The notes under the pieces were generated by a model, which worked only from the letters and a program-made list of their open reading frames with translations, did no database searches and was not told the DNA's origin. A DNA stretch of 46,634 bases, from contig NZ_LGKP01000014.1 in the NCBI RefSeq assembly GCF_001306135.1, positions 1-46,634 of the forward strand, given 5' to 3'. This DNA comes from Herpetosiphon geysericola. GTDB lineage: Bacteria; Chloroflexota; Chloroflexia; Chloroflexales; Herpetosiphonaceae. Shown piece after piece: positions 14,846 to 23,900 of this stretch (positions within the stretch are counted from its first letter, which is position 1; every line of letters starts with the position of its first letter). The translations under genes were made by a program, and so were the position numbers.

Positions 14846-16228
14846 ATGGCAACACAAGCCGAATTTGAATCACTTGTGGGCGAAATGGCCCAAATTGCAA
14901 ACGCGATCCGCGAGGGTGGGTTGATCGATACCGATAGACTCAAAGCCGAGTTTGCAGCGCAGTTCAAAGCATTCACCGATCTGCAAGCCCAACAAAAACT
15001 GGAGGAAACGCCTGATCGGCGTGTTGCTGGCGCACTCGTCGGACCAAACGGCGAAGTTGTCGCAAAAGGCAATCGCTATTATGGCATGCTCAAAAACTTT
15101 GAGCGCGACGGCAGTAGCCGCTATGGCGCAACCAAGGTTAAACCTGTTGACCTCTGGATGGCGCACAACCTGATCAAGAGCGCCCATGCGCTGATGCCAA
15201 AACTGGTCAATGCTCCCTCAGGCGACCTTGATTTAGCCGTCCGCGCCATGACCGCCGAAGGTACAGGCACAGGCGCAGAAATTGTACCAACCGACATGGC
15301 GACCCAGTTGTGGGATGACATGTATCTGGCAAGCCGCGTGATTGGCCTTATGCAGCCTGTCAATATGACCAGCAATCCCTTCGAACTGCCATTAGGTCTT
15401 GGCCGTCCAACGTGGCGCAAAGGCAAGGAGCGCACCCGCACTACCACCAATGACTCCAGTACGCAAAAGGTCACACTGACCGCGACCGAAATGGTTGCCG
15501 ATCAGGAATGGTCATACACGCTGGACGAAGAAGCGGTTGTGGCGTTGATGCCCGCAATGCGCACCAACCTCGCACTATCCGGCGGCGAAGCCATGGATGC
15601 GTTTGCCTTGAATGCCGATAGCACCGTGGCGAGCAGCGGCAACATCAATAGTGACGATGCCACGCCTGATACCGACAACTATTACATCAGCGAAGGCCAA
15701 GATGGCATTCGCCACCAACACTTGGTCGATAACGCGACCCAAACATTCAATGCTGGTGGTGATGCATTGGTGGATGGCGATGTGACTTCAACCTTAGCGT
15801 TGATGGACAAATATGCCACCGATCCAAGCAAGCTGGGCTTAGTCACCGATGTGAGTACCTATTTGAGTGGCTTCCTGAAGCTCGACACCGTAACCACTAT
15901 CGATAAATTTGGGCCGAGCGCAGTCATTCTGAGTGGTCAACTAGCCTCCTATCGTGGTGTTCCAATCGTGCTCAGTGAATCCTATGGCAAAGCTGAAGCC
16001 GATGGTAAGCAATCAGCGACCACCGCAAATAACACGTTGGGCGGCTTCAGCGTGATGAATCGCAGCATGTGGGCGGTTGGCTTTATGCGCGACCTCTTGA
16101 TCGAAGTAGATCGCGATATTCGTAGCCGCACCTACATCATGGTGAGCAGCTTCCGCCAAGCCGTCGCAGCACATGGCACGCGCTCAACCAACAAACACAC
16201 CGCTGGCTGCCGCAACGTATTGGTCTAA
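14846..16228 (+). CDS. Major capsid protein (HK97 fold)
   Basis: A 460-residue capsid protein. The N-terminal ~60 residues are helical and charged (delta-domain scaffold-like, DTDRLKAEFAAQFKAFTDLQ). After this come the typical elements: AEGTGTGAEIVPTDMATQLWDDM, LMQPVNMTSNPFELPLG, VADQEWSYTLDEEAVVALMP, and the closing VGFMRDLLIEVDRDIRSRTYIMVSSFRQAVAAHG. The order protease-capsid and the N-terminal arm support assembly and cleavage by the HK97 route. A terminator (16235-16272) follows directly, possibly to set a high capsid-to-tail expression ratio. Confidence 0.92.
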   Translation: MATQAEFESLVGEMAQIANAIREGGLIDTDRLKAEFAAQFKAFTDLQAQQKLEETPDRRVAGALVGPNGEVVAKGNRYYGMLKNFERDGSSRYGATKVKPVDLWMAHNLIKSAHALMPKLVNAPSGDLDLAVRAMTAEGTGTGAEIVPTDMATQLWDDMYLASRVIGLMQPVNMTSNPFELPLGLGRPTWRKGKERTRTTTNDSSTQKVTLTATEMVADQEWSYTLDEEAVVALMPAMRTNLALSGGEAMDAFALNADSTVASSGNINSDDATPDTDNYYISEGQDGIRHQHLVDNATQTFNAGGDALVDGDVTSTLALMDKYATDPSKLGLVTDVSTYLSGFLKLDTVTTIDKFGPSAVILSGQLASYRGVPIVLSESYGKAEADGKQSATTANNTLGGFSVMNRSMWAVGFMRDLLIEVDRDIRSRTYIMVSSFRQAVAAHGTRSTNKHTAGCRNVLV

Positions 16229-16234
16229 AAAATC

Positions 16235-16272
16235 CATAGCCCTGCGTGAGTGGGGCTATGCCTAGTTTTTTG
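16235..16272 (+). terminator. Intrinsic terminator after the capsid gene
   Basis: CATAGCCC/GGGCTATG form an 8-bp stem, followed within five bases by GTTTTTTG. Partial read-through must serve the downstream head and tail genes. Confidence 0.75.
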
Positions 16273-16280
16273 AGGTAGTT

Positions 16281-16691
16281 ATGGCCAATGAATTAGATCG
16301 CAACGATGGCACCGACGTGACCTTGATCTTTAGTCTGGCGAACCCGGGTGCAGGCGCAACCACCGCGCTTGCCTTCCCGCAAGGCAATACGGGATTCAAG
16401 GTTCCCGCAGGCTATCAATTCCATCCTATCTGTTTGAGCGGCGCAAGCAATGCCGACCTGACCGCAGGCACCGCCACGTTCGCAGTCTCCGCAGCGGGCA
16501 CCGTGATTGCCAATGGCCCAACCGCTGTGTTGAGTGACACCGTGCAGCAAGCAGTTGGGGTTAAGCGGGTCGATGCTGCGCCAATCAATGCGGGCGTGCT
16601 GGTTGGAGTATCGGTCACCACCAACGGCGCCTATGCACCAACAACCGCCGACCTCGATGCTGTGCTGATTGGCAAGCTGTTACCAGCTTAG
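16281..16691 (+). CDS. Probable head decoration protein, 136 aa
   Basis: This Ala/Gly/Thr-rich protein has many short beta-strand-like stretches (TDVTLIFSLANP, GTATFAVSAAGTVIA, GVLVGVSVTT) and few charges. The gene directly follows the capsid terminator and is preceded by TTGAGGTAG. Its position immediately after the major capsid gene and its Ala/Gly/Thr strand pattern match capsid decoration or cement proteins. A weakly similar style of protein is encoded at 17535-17870. No definite family motif is visible, so the function is inferred from order and composition. Confidence 0.6.
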   Translation: MANELDRNDGTDVTLIFSLANPGAGATTALAFPQGNTGFKVPAGYQFHPICLSGASNADLTAGTATFAVSAAGTVIANGPTAVLSDTVQQAVGVKRVDAAPINAGVLVGVSVTTNGAYAPTTADLDAVLIGKLLPA

Positions 16692-16720
16692 GCGCACCGC
16701 GCATAAAAGGAGGTTTCACG

Positions 16721-17017
16721 TTGAAACTGCAATGTATTAGCGCCTATGCCAATAAGCCACTGAAGGTTGCGTATGCCGAAGGCGATGTCTTTGAGGTTGA
16801 CGAGAAGGTTGGTCAACACTTGTTAAGCGATTCGCCAGATTCATTTATCAATGTGTCTGCGCTTGAAGCCGCCGAGCAGGCCATGCTTGAGCTGCAAAGC
16901 AAGCTTGAACAAAAGCCCGATGATCCGGCAGGTCAACCCCCGCCCGATCCGCAACAAGGCCAAGCGCCTGACAACCAGACATCGGAACCAAAAGGCAAGA
17001 AGAAAGCAACGGAGTAA
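16721..17017 (+). CDS. Small structural-region protein with disordered tail, 98 aa
   Basis: It starts at TTG 16721 behind AAAGGAGG; no ATG fits. The first ~45 residues look folded (KLQCISAYANKPLKVAYAEGDVFEVDEKVGQHLL), typical of small head-tail-region proteins that share a barrel-like N-terminus. The rest is a helix and a Pro/Gln/Lys-rich disordered end (PPPDPQQGQ ... KGKKK). It ends five bases before the connector gene. The exact role is unknown. Confidence 0.6.
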   Translation: MKLQCISAYANKPLKVAYAEGDVFEVDEKVGQHLLSDSPDSFINVSALEAAEQAMLELQSKLEQKPDDPAGQPPPDPQQGQAPDNQTSEPKGKKKATE

Positions 17018-17022
17018 GACCG

Positions 17023-17532
17023 ATGGCAAGTCTCTTAACACTGGCCGAGCTTCGCGCGGTTGTCACAACGGGCATGGACAATGCCGACCTTCAGGCCGTG
17101 ATTGACCGTGAAGAAGCGATCATGACGAGCCGCATTGGCGCGCCGAATGATGGCATTGCGAGCATCACCAAGATTGTGCGCGGTAGTGCGACCAATGTGT
17201 ATTTGCCGCATCGCATCGCAAGCGTCACCAGTGTGGAGGAACGTGACACCGGAGCCTACGCCACCGTTGCCAGCGATTTGTATGAAGTCTGGGAGGATGG
17301 CGGGCGCATCGAACGGCTATACGTCCGCTGGGGTGCGCGGGTACGTGTGGTCTATGTGCCCGCCGATGATCGCCCGAAACGCAAAGCGGCCACGATTGAG
17401 CTCGTCCGAGGCGCGATTGAGCGCACGGCCATGAAAAAGGAATCAGTGGCCCATGAATATAGCTACGAGGCTCCCGATTGGGAGTACGAGCGCACCCGCA
17501 TCTATCGAACGTTAGTTTTCACGGAGGCCTAA
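17023..17532 (+). CDS. Head-tail connector protein (gp6-like adaptor)
   Basis: A 169-residue protein beginning with LLTLAELRAVVTTGMDNADLQAVIDREEAIM, the helical start typical of the HK97 gp6/SPP1 gp15 adaptors that dock under the portal. The middle is strand-rich (NVYLPHRIASVTSVEE), and the end is helical and basic. It lies in the expected place, four genes after the portal. A modest level of doubt remains because these adaptors are recognised mainly by pattern and position. Confidence 0.7.
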   Translation: MASLLTLAELRAVVTTGMDNADLQAVIDREEAIMTSRIGAPNDGIASITKIVRGSATNVYLPHRIASVTSVEERDTGAYATVASDLYEVWEDGGRIERLYVRWGARVRVVYVPADDRPKRKAATIELVRGAIERTAMKKESVAHEYSYEAPDWEYERTRIYRTLVFTEA

Positions 17533-17534
17533 TA

Positions 17535-17870
17535 ATGGCAAACGTTACCGTCCAACCCAACGATGCCCGCCGGAATTCAAACGGCTTAAATGCTACCGAT
17601 GGTGGCACCGCCGTTAGCTCCAGCGACACCTATTTCATTCCCAATAATGGTCGTGTGGTGCTGCTGGTCACCTCAACCCCAGGTTGCACCGTGACCGTGC
17701 AAACCCCTAACTCAGTTGATGGTTTAGCCGTCACCGACTTAACCGCAAGCGTTGGGGCAACCAAACAGCATGTCATTGGCCCGTTTCCGACCACCGTGTA
17801 CAACCAAGCCGATGGCACAATCCAAGTCACCTTTAGCGCAGCGGCAACGCTGTACGCCGTGCGGGTCTAA
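17535..17870 (+). CDS. Hypothetical structural protein, 111 aa
   Basis: This Thr/Val/Ser-rich, nearly uncharged protein has alternating strand patterns (GRVVLLVTSTPGCTVTVQTP, GTIQVTFSAAATLYAVRV), like a small beta-sandwich. It lies between the connector and the head-closure gene, and its stop TAA shares the A of the next ATG. It may be a further decoration or neck protein. I do not recognise a family. Confidence 0.6.
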   Translation: MANVTVQPNDARRNSNGLNATDGGTAVSSSDTYFIPNNGRVVLLVTSTPGCTVTVQTPNSVDGLAVTDLTASVGATKQHVIGPFPTTVYNQADGTIQVTFSAAATLYAVRV

Positions 17871-18232
17871 TGATGGCAATTGATGCACACTTCAATCATC
17901 GCTGCGAGGTGCAACGGGCAGAAACCACACAGGATGATTACAACACCGACATCCTGACGTGGAAAACGCATCTCACTGATGTAGCCTGTCGCCTCGTCAT
18001 CAAAGAGGAGCGTGTGCAACGAACCGATGACGCGGAACGCGCCGTGATCACGACCTACGCACTGATGGTGCGAGCAGGGACGGATATTCAACATGGCGAC
18101 CGAATTGTGAATCTTGTGATTGATGGCGTTGCTACCACTGGCGGCTACCGGATTGACCAAATCAAACCGCGCCGAGCGGCGAGCCAACGCCATATCACCT
18201 GCACTGTGGAGTATTTTCATGATCGAAGTTGA
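17870..18232 (+). CDS. Head-closure / head-tail adaptor (SPP1 gp16-like)
   Basis: A 120-residue protein with the form of small head-completion proteins: a start of [26 protein letters not shown], then [10 protein letters not shown], a strand pair [16 protein letters not shown] and [11 protein letters not shown], and [11 protein letters not shown] before a terminal strand. These proteins seal the portal and dock the tail. It overlaps the previous stop by one base (TAATG) and the next gene by 14 bases. Confidence 0.72.
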   Translation: MMAIDAHFNHRCEVQRAETTQDDYNTDILTWKTHLTDVACRLVIKEERVQRTDDAERAVITTYALMVRAGTDIQHGDRIVNLVIDGVATTGGYRIDQIKPRRAASQRHITCTVEYFHDRS

Positions 18233-18578
18233 GCAACAAACCATTGATCGGCTACTGGGAAGCGGTAACGCGCTCAGTATTCGCGGGCGAGTCTATATCG
18301 CAGCAGATCAGGTTGCTGCCCTGATTAGTGACGCGCCACCTGCTGAGCCAGCGCCTGAGCCGGAACCAGAACCCGAACCAACGCCAGAGCCAGTGCCCGA
18401 TCCTGAACCAGCGCCAAGTCCAGAACCTGATCCTGAGCCAAGTCCAGAACCTGATCCTGAGCCAACGCCGGAACCAAAACCAGAAGGAGCTGCTGATGCG
18501 CAAGCAGTTAAAGCTCGATTGGCGCGGCGAGCAAACGTTACGCCAAGTGACCAACCGAGCCACGGCAGCACTGAATGA
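18219..18578 (+). CDS. Pro-Glu-Pro repeat protein, 119 aa
   Basis: The first ~40 residues are folded-looking ([16 protein letters not shown] ... [12 protein letters not shown]). About residues 45-90 are a run of PEPEP-type repeats, encoded by DNA that includes a 24-base unit repeated in tandem (about 18415-18463). The C-terminal ~25 residues overlap, in another frame, the first 83 bases of the next gene, whose ribosome site lies inside this one. Pro-Glu repeats of this sort form stiff, extended, acidic rods. A spacer or protruding role in the neck is possible but not shown. Confidence 0.6.
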   Translation: MIEVEQQTIDRLLGSGNALSIRGRVYIAADQVAALISDAPPAEPAPEPEPEPEPTPEPVPDPEPAPSPEPDPEPSPEPDPEPTPEPKPEGAADAQAVKARLARRANVTPSDQPSHGSTE

Positions 18579-18840
18579 AATTGACCGCACCGCCGAGCGC
18601 CACGCCAAGGCCGAACTCTACCCGGGCCACGGCGTGCGCACTGGAGCGCTGCGACGGTCGATTACCGCCATTCCCGCCGTCACGCGTGGACGGCGCATCA
18701 TTGGCGGGATTGGCACAACCAAAGGCGATGTGAGCGCCTACGCGCGGGTGATTCATCGCAAGTATGAGTATTTGACCAAAGGCTTACACAAGACCATTCC
18801 GAGCGTGCTTGAGATTATTGAACGCCACATGAGGAAATAA
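18496..18840 (+). CDS. HK97 gp10-like tail/neck completion protein
   Basis: A 114-residue protein with the gp10-family pattern: helical, basic N-terminus ([23 protein letters not shown]), then [35 protein letters not shown], and an amphipathic end helix ([15 protein letters not shown]). It is translated from ATG 18496 behind AAGGAG inside the preceding gene, a long out-of-frame overlap suggesting translational coupling. It is placed as in other siphovirus head-tail modules. Confidence 0.72.
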   Translation: MRKQLKLDWRGEQTLRQVTNRATAALNEIDRTAERHAKAELYPGHGVRTGALRRSITAIPAVTRGRRIIGGIGTTKGDVSAYARVIHRKYEYLTKGLHKTIPSVLEIIERHMRK

Positions 18841-18842
18841 CG

Positions 18843-19298
18843 ATGCCAATGATTGACCCAATTGCTGCCATTCTGAAATTAATCAGCGATAACACCAACG
18901 TGCAGGCAATCGTTGGAGATCGCGTTGCTGGCAAGCATAAGTTTGCCCAAGCTGGCAGTGTGAATGCATGGAAGGCCGATCAATCCTGCATCGTCGCCAA
19001 GGACGATCCGGGGACAACGCCGGATATTGATATTGGCGATCATGTGGGCCGCGTGGAGCTACGTTGTTATGGCGCAACCCCCGCAGCGGCGCGGAAGATC
19101 TATAACAGCCTGATTGAACTCATACGCGACCTAGAAGGCCGCACGACGGCTAATACCAGCAACGGCACGGCGCTGATCTATTCCCTCGTCATGGACGCAT
19201 CGCCGTTTACAACCGTTGACCCTGATCTATCGATTGATATGGTGGTTGGCTACGCCCGCTACCGTATCCATGAATATGCTCTTGAGGAGTACCAATAA
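18843..19298 (+). CDS. Probable tail terminator / tail completion protein
   Basis: A 151-residue protein with DPIAAILKLISDN and VQAIVGDRVAG at the start, VGRVELRCYGATPAAARKIYNSLIELI in the middle and DMVVGYARYRIHEYAL at the end. This is the common layout of tail-terminator-type proteins (a short start helix, then alternating strands and a helix with paired hydrophobics). It lies directly before the major tail protein, overlapping it by one base (TAATG). The assignment is by pattern and order. Confidence 0.62.
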   Translation: MPMIDPIAAILKLISDNTNVQAIVGDRVAGKHKFAQAGSVNAWKADQSCIVAKDDPGTTPDIDIGDHVGRVELRCYGATPAAARKIYNSLIELIRDLEGRTTANTSNGTALIYSLVMDASPFTTVDPDLSIDMVVGYARYRIHEYALEEYQ

Positions 19299-19882
19299 TG
19301 GCTGGAACTGCAATGACTCCCTACGCCCAACTTGTTGGGCCAGTGGACGTGTATGTCGCTCCCTATGGCACCGCCGAGCCTGCAATTGATGCCGCTGTGC
19401 CATCAACGTGGTACAAGCTTGGTCCAACCACGGGCGACCAAACGATTGAACACTCCGGTGATCTGGAGGTGTTTCGCGACAACGATCACCAGGCACCTGT
19501 CAAGGTCACACGGCCCGAAGAGGATCTGATGGTCACATTCACTGTGGTCGATATGACCTATGAAAAATATGCCCGCATCATCAACAACGTTGGCCGGATT
19601 GCCACCGGCACCAGTGGTTCCGCCAACGTCAAGCGGTTGGGGTTCAAGCGGGGCGCAACCCCAACCGAATATGCGCTCCTGTTGCGTGGGTCAGCCGATA
19701 GCCCCTACGGGTTGTACCCAGGTCAAAACTACATCCCCCGCTGCGTGCAATCGGGCAATCCGGCTCCTGCTCGTGGTAAGGCCACTCGCGCCGAGCTGGA
19801 ATGTGAGTTTATGACCCTAGAAGATGATACCCAATCCAGCGACGACGACAAAATGGGCTGGGGTACCGTTCAAATCAACTAA
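19298..19882 (+). CDS. Major tail (tube) protein
   Basis: A 194-residue protein directly before the tail-assembly chaperones and tape measure. It opens with a strand pair (VGPVDVYVAPYGTAEP), followed by WYKLGPTTGDQTIEHSGDLEVFRDNDHQAPVKVTRPEEDLMVTFTV, the layout of siphovirus tube proteins. A GC-rich stem-loop (19898-19916) follows. The tube protein polymerises around the tape measure to form the tail shaft. Confidence 0.75.
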   Translation: MAGTAMTPYAQLVGPVDVYVAPYGTAEPAIDAAVPSTWYKLGPTTGDQTIEHSGDLEVFRDNDHQAPVKVTRPEEDLMVTFTVVDMTYEKYARIINNVGRIATGTSGSANVKRLGFKRGATPTEYALLLRGSADSPYGLYPGQNYIPRCVQSGNPAPARGKATRAELECEFMTLEDDTQSSDDDKMGWGTVQIN

Positions 19883-19941
19883 TCGATTATTGCATCGGGG
19901 CGGCTCACCACCGCCCACGATTCCTAGAAGGAGTATACCCA

Positions 19942-20361
19942 ATGGCTGAATTCACCCTATTTGATCTTGAGCCAGAACCGCTGACGTTTCGTGCGCGTAA
20001 TGGCCAAGTCTATGAGTTGCTGCGGCCAAGTCACTTTGGTTTGCGCAGCCTTGCACAGCTTGATCGGCTTCAACAGCGGATTGCTGCAAAGCAGGCAATG
20101 CTCACCGATGTAAGTGTCGAAAGCACCCCGCGTGCACTCAAGTTGGCCGAGATTGAACTCACCAAACTTCTGGATGATCTGATTGGCGTTGTTGGCCCAG
20201 ACATGCCTGATGATGTTTGCGCATCCATGACCCTTGTTGAGAAGCTGCGATTTGCTGGGTGGTGGACGCAAGAAAATAGCCCAAAGTCGAAAGCGCCGGA
20301 GGAGGCAGCGGGGACGGCGCTGGTCACGAAACCGATCCGGAAAAAATCTACGCGCAAATAG
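19942..20361 (+). CDS. Tail assembly chaperone, first part (G-like)
   Basis: A 139-residue protein that follows AGAAGGAG. It is helical, with LLRPSHFGLRSLAQLDRLQQRIAAK and a Lys-rich end. Tail chaperones in this position usually come as a short product and a longer one made by ribosomal frameshift. The end of this gene carries CGG AAA AAA TCT at 20338-20349; a slip of -1 at the A-run would join it to the next frame. The stop TAG overlaps a GTG that opens the downstream gene. Confidence 0.7.
   Translation: MAEFTLFDLEPEPLTFRARNGQVYELLRPSHFGLRSLAQLDRLQQRIAAKQAMLTDVSVESTPRALKLAEIELTKLLDDLIGVVGPDMPDDVCASMTLVEKLRFAGWWTQENSPKSKAPEEAAGTALVTKPIRKKSTRK
20340..20346 (+). promoter_or_regulatory. Candidate -1 frameshift site (GAAAAAA)
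   Basis: The zero-frame codons AAA AAA (20341-20346) can slip back one base onto GAA AAA, joining the first tail chaperone to the frame of 20361-20663. After the slip the text reads KIYAQIVRFYGIDPDR without a stop. The heptamer is not canonical because of the leading G, so single-tRNA slippage or transcript slippage on the A-run would be needed. Confidence 0.45.
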
Positions 20362-20663
20362 TGCGCTTCTATGGAATAGACCCTGATCGCTTTTTCGAGT
20401 TGCCGATTTTCCAGCTTGATATCCTTGCTCGCCAAATGCCCGCGCTCGATGCAGGCGACCAACTCACTGGCATCGATATAGCAACAGCGCCACACCTGAA
20501 GCGCTCCGATTATCGCGAGAAGATTCGCCAGTTGCGCAACGTGGCCTTTACCGAGGCACGACCCATTGCGCAGCCAATGGAGAAAGAAGAGATTAATCCG
20601 GCGAAAGCCGAGGAGTGGTTTGCATCCATGGGGATGCGTATCAAAACAAAGGAACATGCATGA
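20361..20663 (+). CDS. Tail assembly chaperone, second part (T-like)
   Basis: A 100-residue reading with the style of the T domain of tail chaperones: FYGIDPDRFFELPIFQLDILARQMP at the start and a helix (DYREKIRQLRNVAF). The nominal start is GTG 20361, overlapping the upstream stop (TAGTG), but it lacks a ribosome site. Expression by frameshift from 20340-20346 or by termination-reinitiation is therefore likely. The open frame extends upstream to at least 20340. Confidence 0.65.
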   Translation: MRFYGIDPDRFFELPIFQLDILARQMPALDAGDQLTGIDIATAPHLKRSDYREKIRQLRNVAFTEARPIAQPMEKEEINPAKAEEWFASMGMRIKTKEHA

Positions 20664-20836
20664 ACGAGAAATTGTTCTGGACGATACTCTATCGATCGTT
20701 GTTGGCGATGGCCAATGCAATCAAGAAAATGTATCTCGATCCGAAGCGCACACCGCGCACGCCCATGGCCGTGATTGAACACAGCCCAACCAAAGCCCGC
20801 GAATGGTTCAACCAACGCGGAACCCGAACGCAATAA
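20660..20836 (+). CDS. Small hypothetical protein before the tape measure, 58 aa
   Basis: ATG 20660 follows AAAGGAAC and overlaps the previous stop (ATGA). The first half is amphipathic and hydrophobic (LFWTILYRSLLAMANAIKKMYL), the second basic with TPRTPMAVIEHSPTKAREWF. It might be a short tail-assembly factor, but there is no family match that I recognise. Confidence 0.5.
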   Translation: MNEKLFWTILYRSLLAMANAIKKMYLDPKRTPRTPMAVIEHSPTKAREWFNQRGTRTQ

Positions 20837-20941
20837 CCAATCGGTTAAAGAGCCGCCATCGCCGCACCATGCGCCCATGGCAAACCCGCACATCGCCACT
20901 ATCCCGTGCCCATGTGTTTATCCCCAACGGGGTAGTGTGCG

Positions 20942-23900
20942 ATGGCAGAATTCTCTTTAGGCAGTGCCGCCCTTGGCACGGAAATTAACTTAGACGGCCT
21001 CTATAGCGGGATTGAGGAAGCTCATGGCGTCGCCGAGCGTGGCTTTACGTCCATCGGCGGAACCATTGCCAGCACGCTGAAATCCGGCGTTGTCCTCGCG
21101 GGCGCTGCCATTACTACGGCCATTGCAGGCGTTACTGCATCGGCCATGACCTCGTTTATTGGCTTTGAGCGCCAAATCCAAGAAGTGTTCACCTTGCTGC
21201 CCGATACCTCGCAGCAGGCCATGAGCGCGATGTCAAGCCAGGTCAAGGATTTTGCTACCGACTTTGGCGTATTGCCCAAGGATGTTGTTCCCGCCCTGTA
21301 TGAAGCCTTGTCCTCTGGCGTTCCTGAAGGCAATGTGTTTGATTTTTTGGCGGTGGCGCAAAAAGCAGCCATTGGCGGCGTAACCGACACTAAGACCACC
21401 GTGGACGGCCTGACCAGCGTCGTCAATGCCTACGGCGCGGACGTGTTGAGCGTGCAGGATGCCAGCGATCAGATGTTTACCGCTGTCGCCTATGGCAAAA
21501 CATCCTTTGCTGACCTCTCGAATTCGCTCTATAACGTGATTCCCAATGCCCAAGCGCTGGGTATCTCCTTTAGCGATGTGACAGCGGCCATTGCGTCCAT
21601 GACCGCGATGGGTGTGCCCACGAGCGTGAGCACCACGCAGCTGCGCCAGCTCTTGGTTGAATTATCCCAATCCGGTGGCGAGGCTGCCGAAACCTTCAAA
21701 ACGATTGCGGGTGTGGGCTTCAAAGACTTTATTGCCCAAGGCCACAATCTTCAGGATGCCTTAATCCTGATGGAAGAAGCGGCGCGCCAAAACAATGTGG
21801 GTATTAATGATCTGTTTGGCAGTGTGGAAGCGGGTGGCGCAGCCCTCGCGCTAACAGGCCGCAATACACAATCGTTTAGCGCCGCGCTCGACCAAATGGC
21901 CAATAGCTCCGGCGCAACCGAACGCGCCTTTCAGGTCATGGATCAGGGTATTGGCCGCTCGATTGACTATATCAAGGCCTCACTCTCAACCTTGCTGCTT
22001 GATGTTGCTGAACGGCTAGCACCAACCTTTGCGCTCTTTGCGGATTGGGTGCAGGCGCATATGCCGCAAATCAGCAGCATTGTGCTGGGCGTGTTCGATG
22101 CGATTGGCGCGGCGATTAGTTTTGTTAGCCCCTACTTCGCGGCCTTTGCGAACGGCGCACAAGCCGCCTTTGGCGTGTTTATCGACTTGGCCCAATCCGC
22201 GGTGAACTATGGCCGCAACATTGGCGAACAGTTGGCCAACGGGATTTTGAGTGCTGCCAGCTATGTGATGCAGGCGCTTAACTCGATTGCCAGCATGATC
22301 ACCTACTGGCTGGAGCCGCATTCGCCGCCCAAACTCTTGCCGGATATCGACACTTGGGGAACGGAAACGGCCCAAGTTTGGATGGATGGCTGGGGCGAGG
22401 TCGATTACCAGATTTTTGACCAAATCGGGTCAACCATTGAATCACTATTAAAGGGAATGGTCGACACGGGCGTGCTGCCAGAAGAGGGCATGATCCCGAT
22501 GCTGTTGGGATCGCAAACCGCGGTGGCCGCAGCCATTGACGAATTGCGTACCACCGGAACTGTCTCAGAGCGTGCGTTTGCCGCCGTGCGCAGTAGCGCC
22601 GGAGCCGCAGGCGATCAGGTTGATCGCATGTTTCGCTCGATGGTGGCGATGGAGCAGGCCAACCGCGATGCGGCTGCCGCGCAGCGCGAGCTGAACAGCA
22701 TCACCGAGAAATACAACGCAATCTTGTCACCGCTCGATGCGCAGCTTCAGGCGATTCGCGATCAGCAAGCTGATGTGCGTGATGCGCAGCGGGCCGCGCA
22801 GCTGCAAGAACTCATCAACAGCACCGGTGGTGACGAGGCCGAACGCCAAGCCGCAGCGCTGGAGCTGCAAGCGCTGAATCTCGAAAAGAAGATTCGCGAC
22901 ACCAAGAAATCCCAAGGCGCGGAGCAATCCGCTGCGCAGGCCAAACTTGATGCGGCCACCAAAGCCAAGAGCGTGCTGGAGGCAGATATTAGCCTGCAAA
23001 ACCAGCAGATCAAGGCCCAACAACGGCACAACGATCTGATTCAACGCCAGATTGATCTGTTGAGTAAAGCAGCAAGTGCAGGCGGCGGGGGTGGCGGTGG
23101 CGCGGCGATGGACGATGCGGCCAAGAAAGCCGAGGCCGCAGCCAAAGCCCAACGGGAGTATCAATTTGCCACGGCTGACACCGCTGGCAAAATCGCGTTG
23201 CTGCGCGAGGAGCAATCCAAATATACCGAGGCTGATGCCGAGTACTGGCGGCTCAAAACCCAAATTACCTCGACCGAGCAACAGTATCAACGCGAGGTCG
23301 AAGCCAGCGCCGAATCACAACGCGATTATGAGTTGTCGCTGGCCGATACCGAAACCAAGCTTGCCAGCCTGAAGGCCGAGCAGAGCCAGTACGCCGTCGG
23401 CTCCGAAGAGTACAACAAAATCCAAAAAGAGATTGTCAAAGTCGAAAAGGAGCGTGAAAAGGCGCTAGCCGAGGTTGAGAAAAAGAACGCCGATGCGGCC
23501 AAAGCGGAGCGCGATTACCAGTATGCCACGGCGGATACGGCGGGCAAAATTGGCATCCTGCAGAAGGAATTGGAAGGGGCCGAAAAAGGATCATCTGAGT
23601 ATTGGCGCATTCGTACCCAACTCAATAGCGTTGAGCAACAGTATCAACGCGAACAGGAAGCCAGTGCCAAGGCAACCGAGGGTGCAGGTGGCGCGGCCAA
23701 GGGTGCAGCGGGTGGGGTGGGCAATCTCAGCGGGCAATTGGCCGATCTCAAGGGCGCAGCGGGAGCTATTCCCAAGCCGATTGAGGATATTCAGAAAACC
23801 GTCACGGATACGGCGCAATCCTTCGTCGATTTCAAGGATCGCCAGCTTGAAGCGCTCGATGCGGCAACCGAGTTTATTACTGAAAATCCATTCTCAACGG

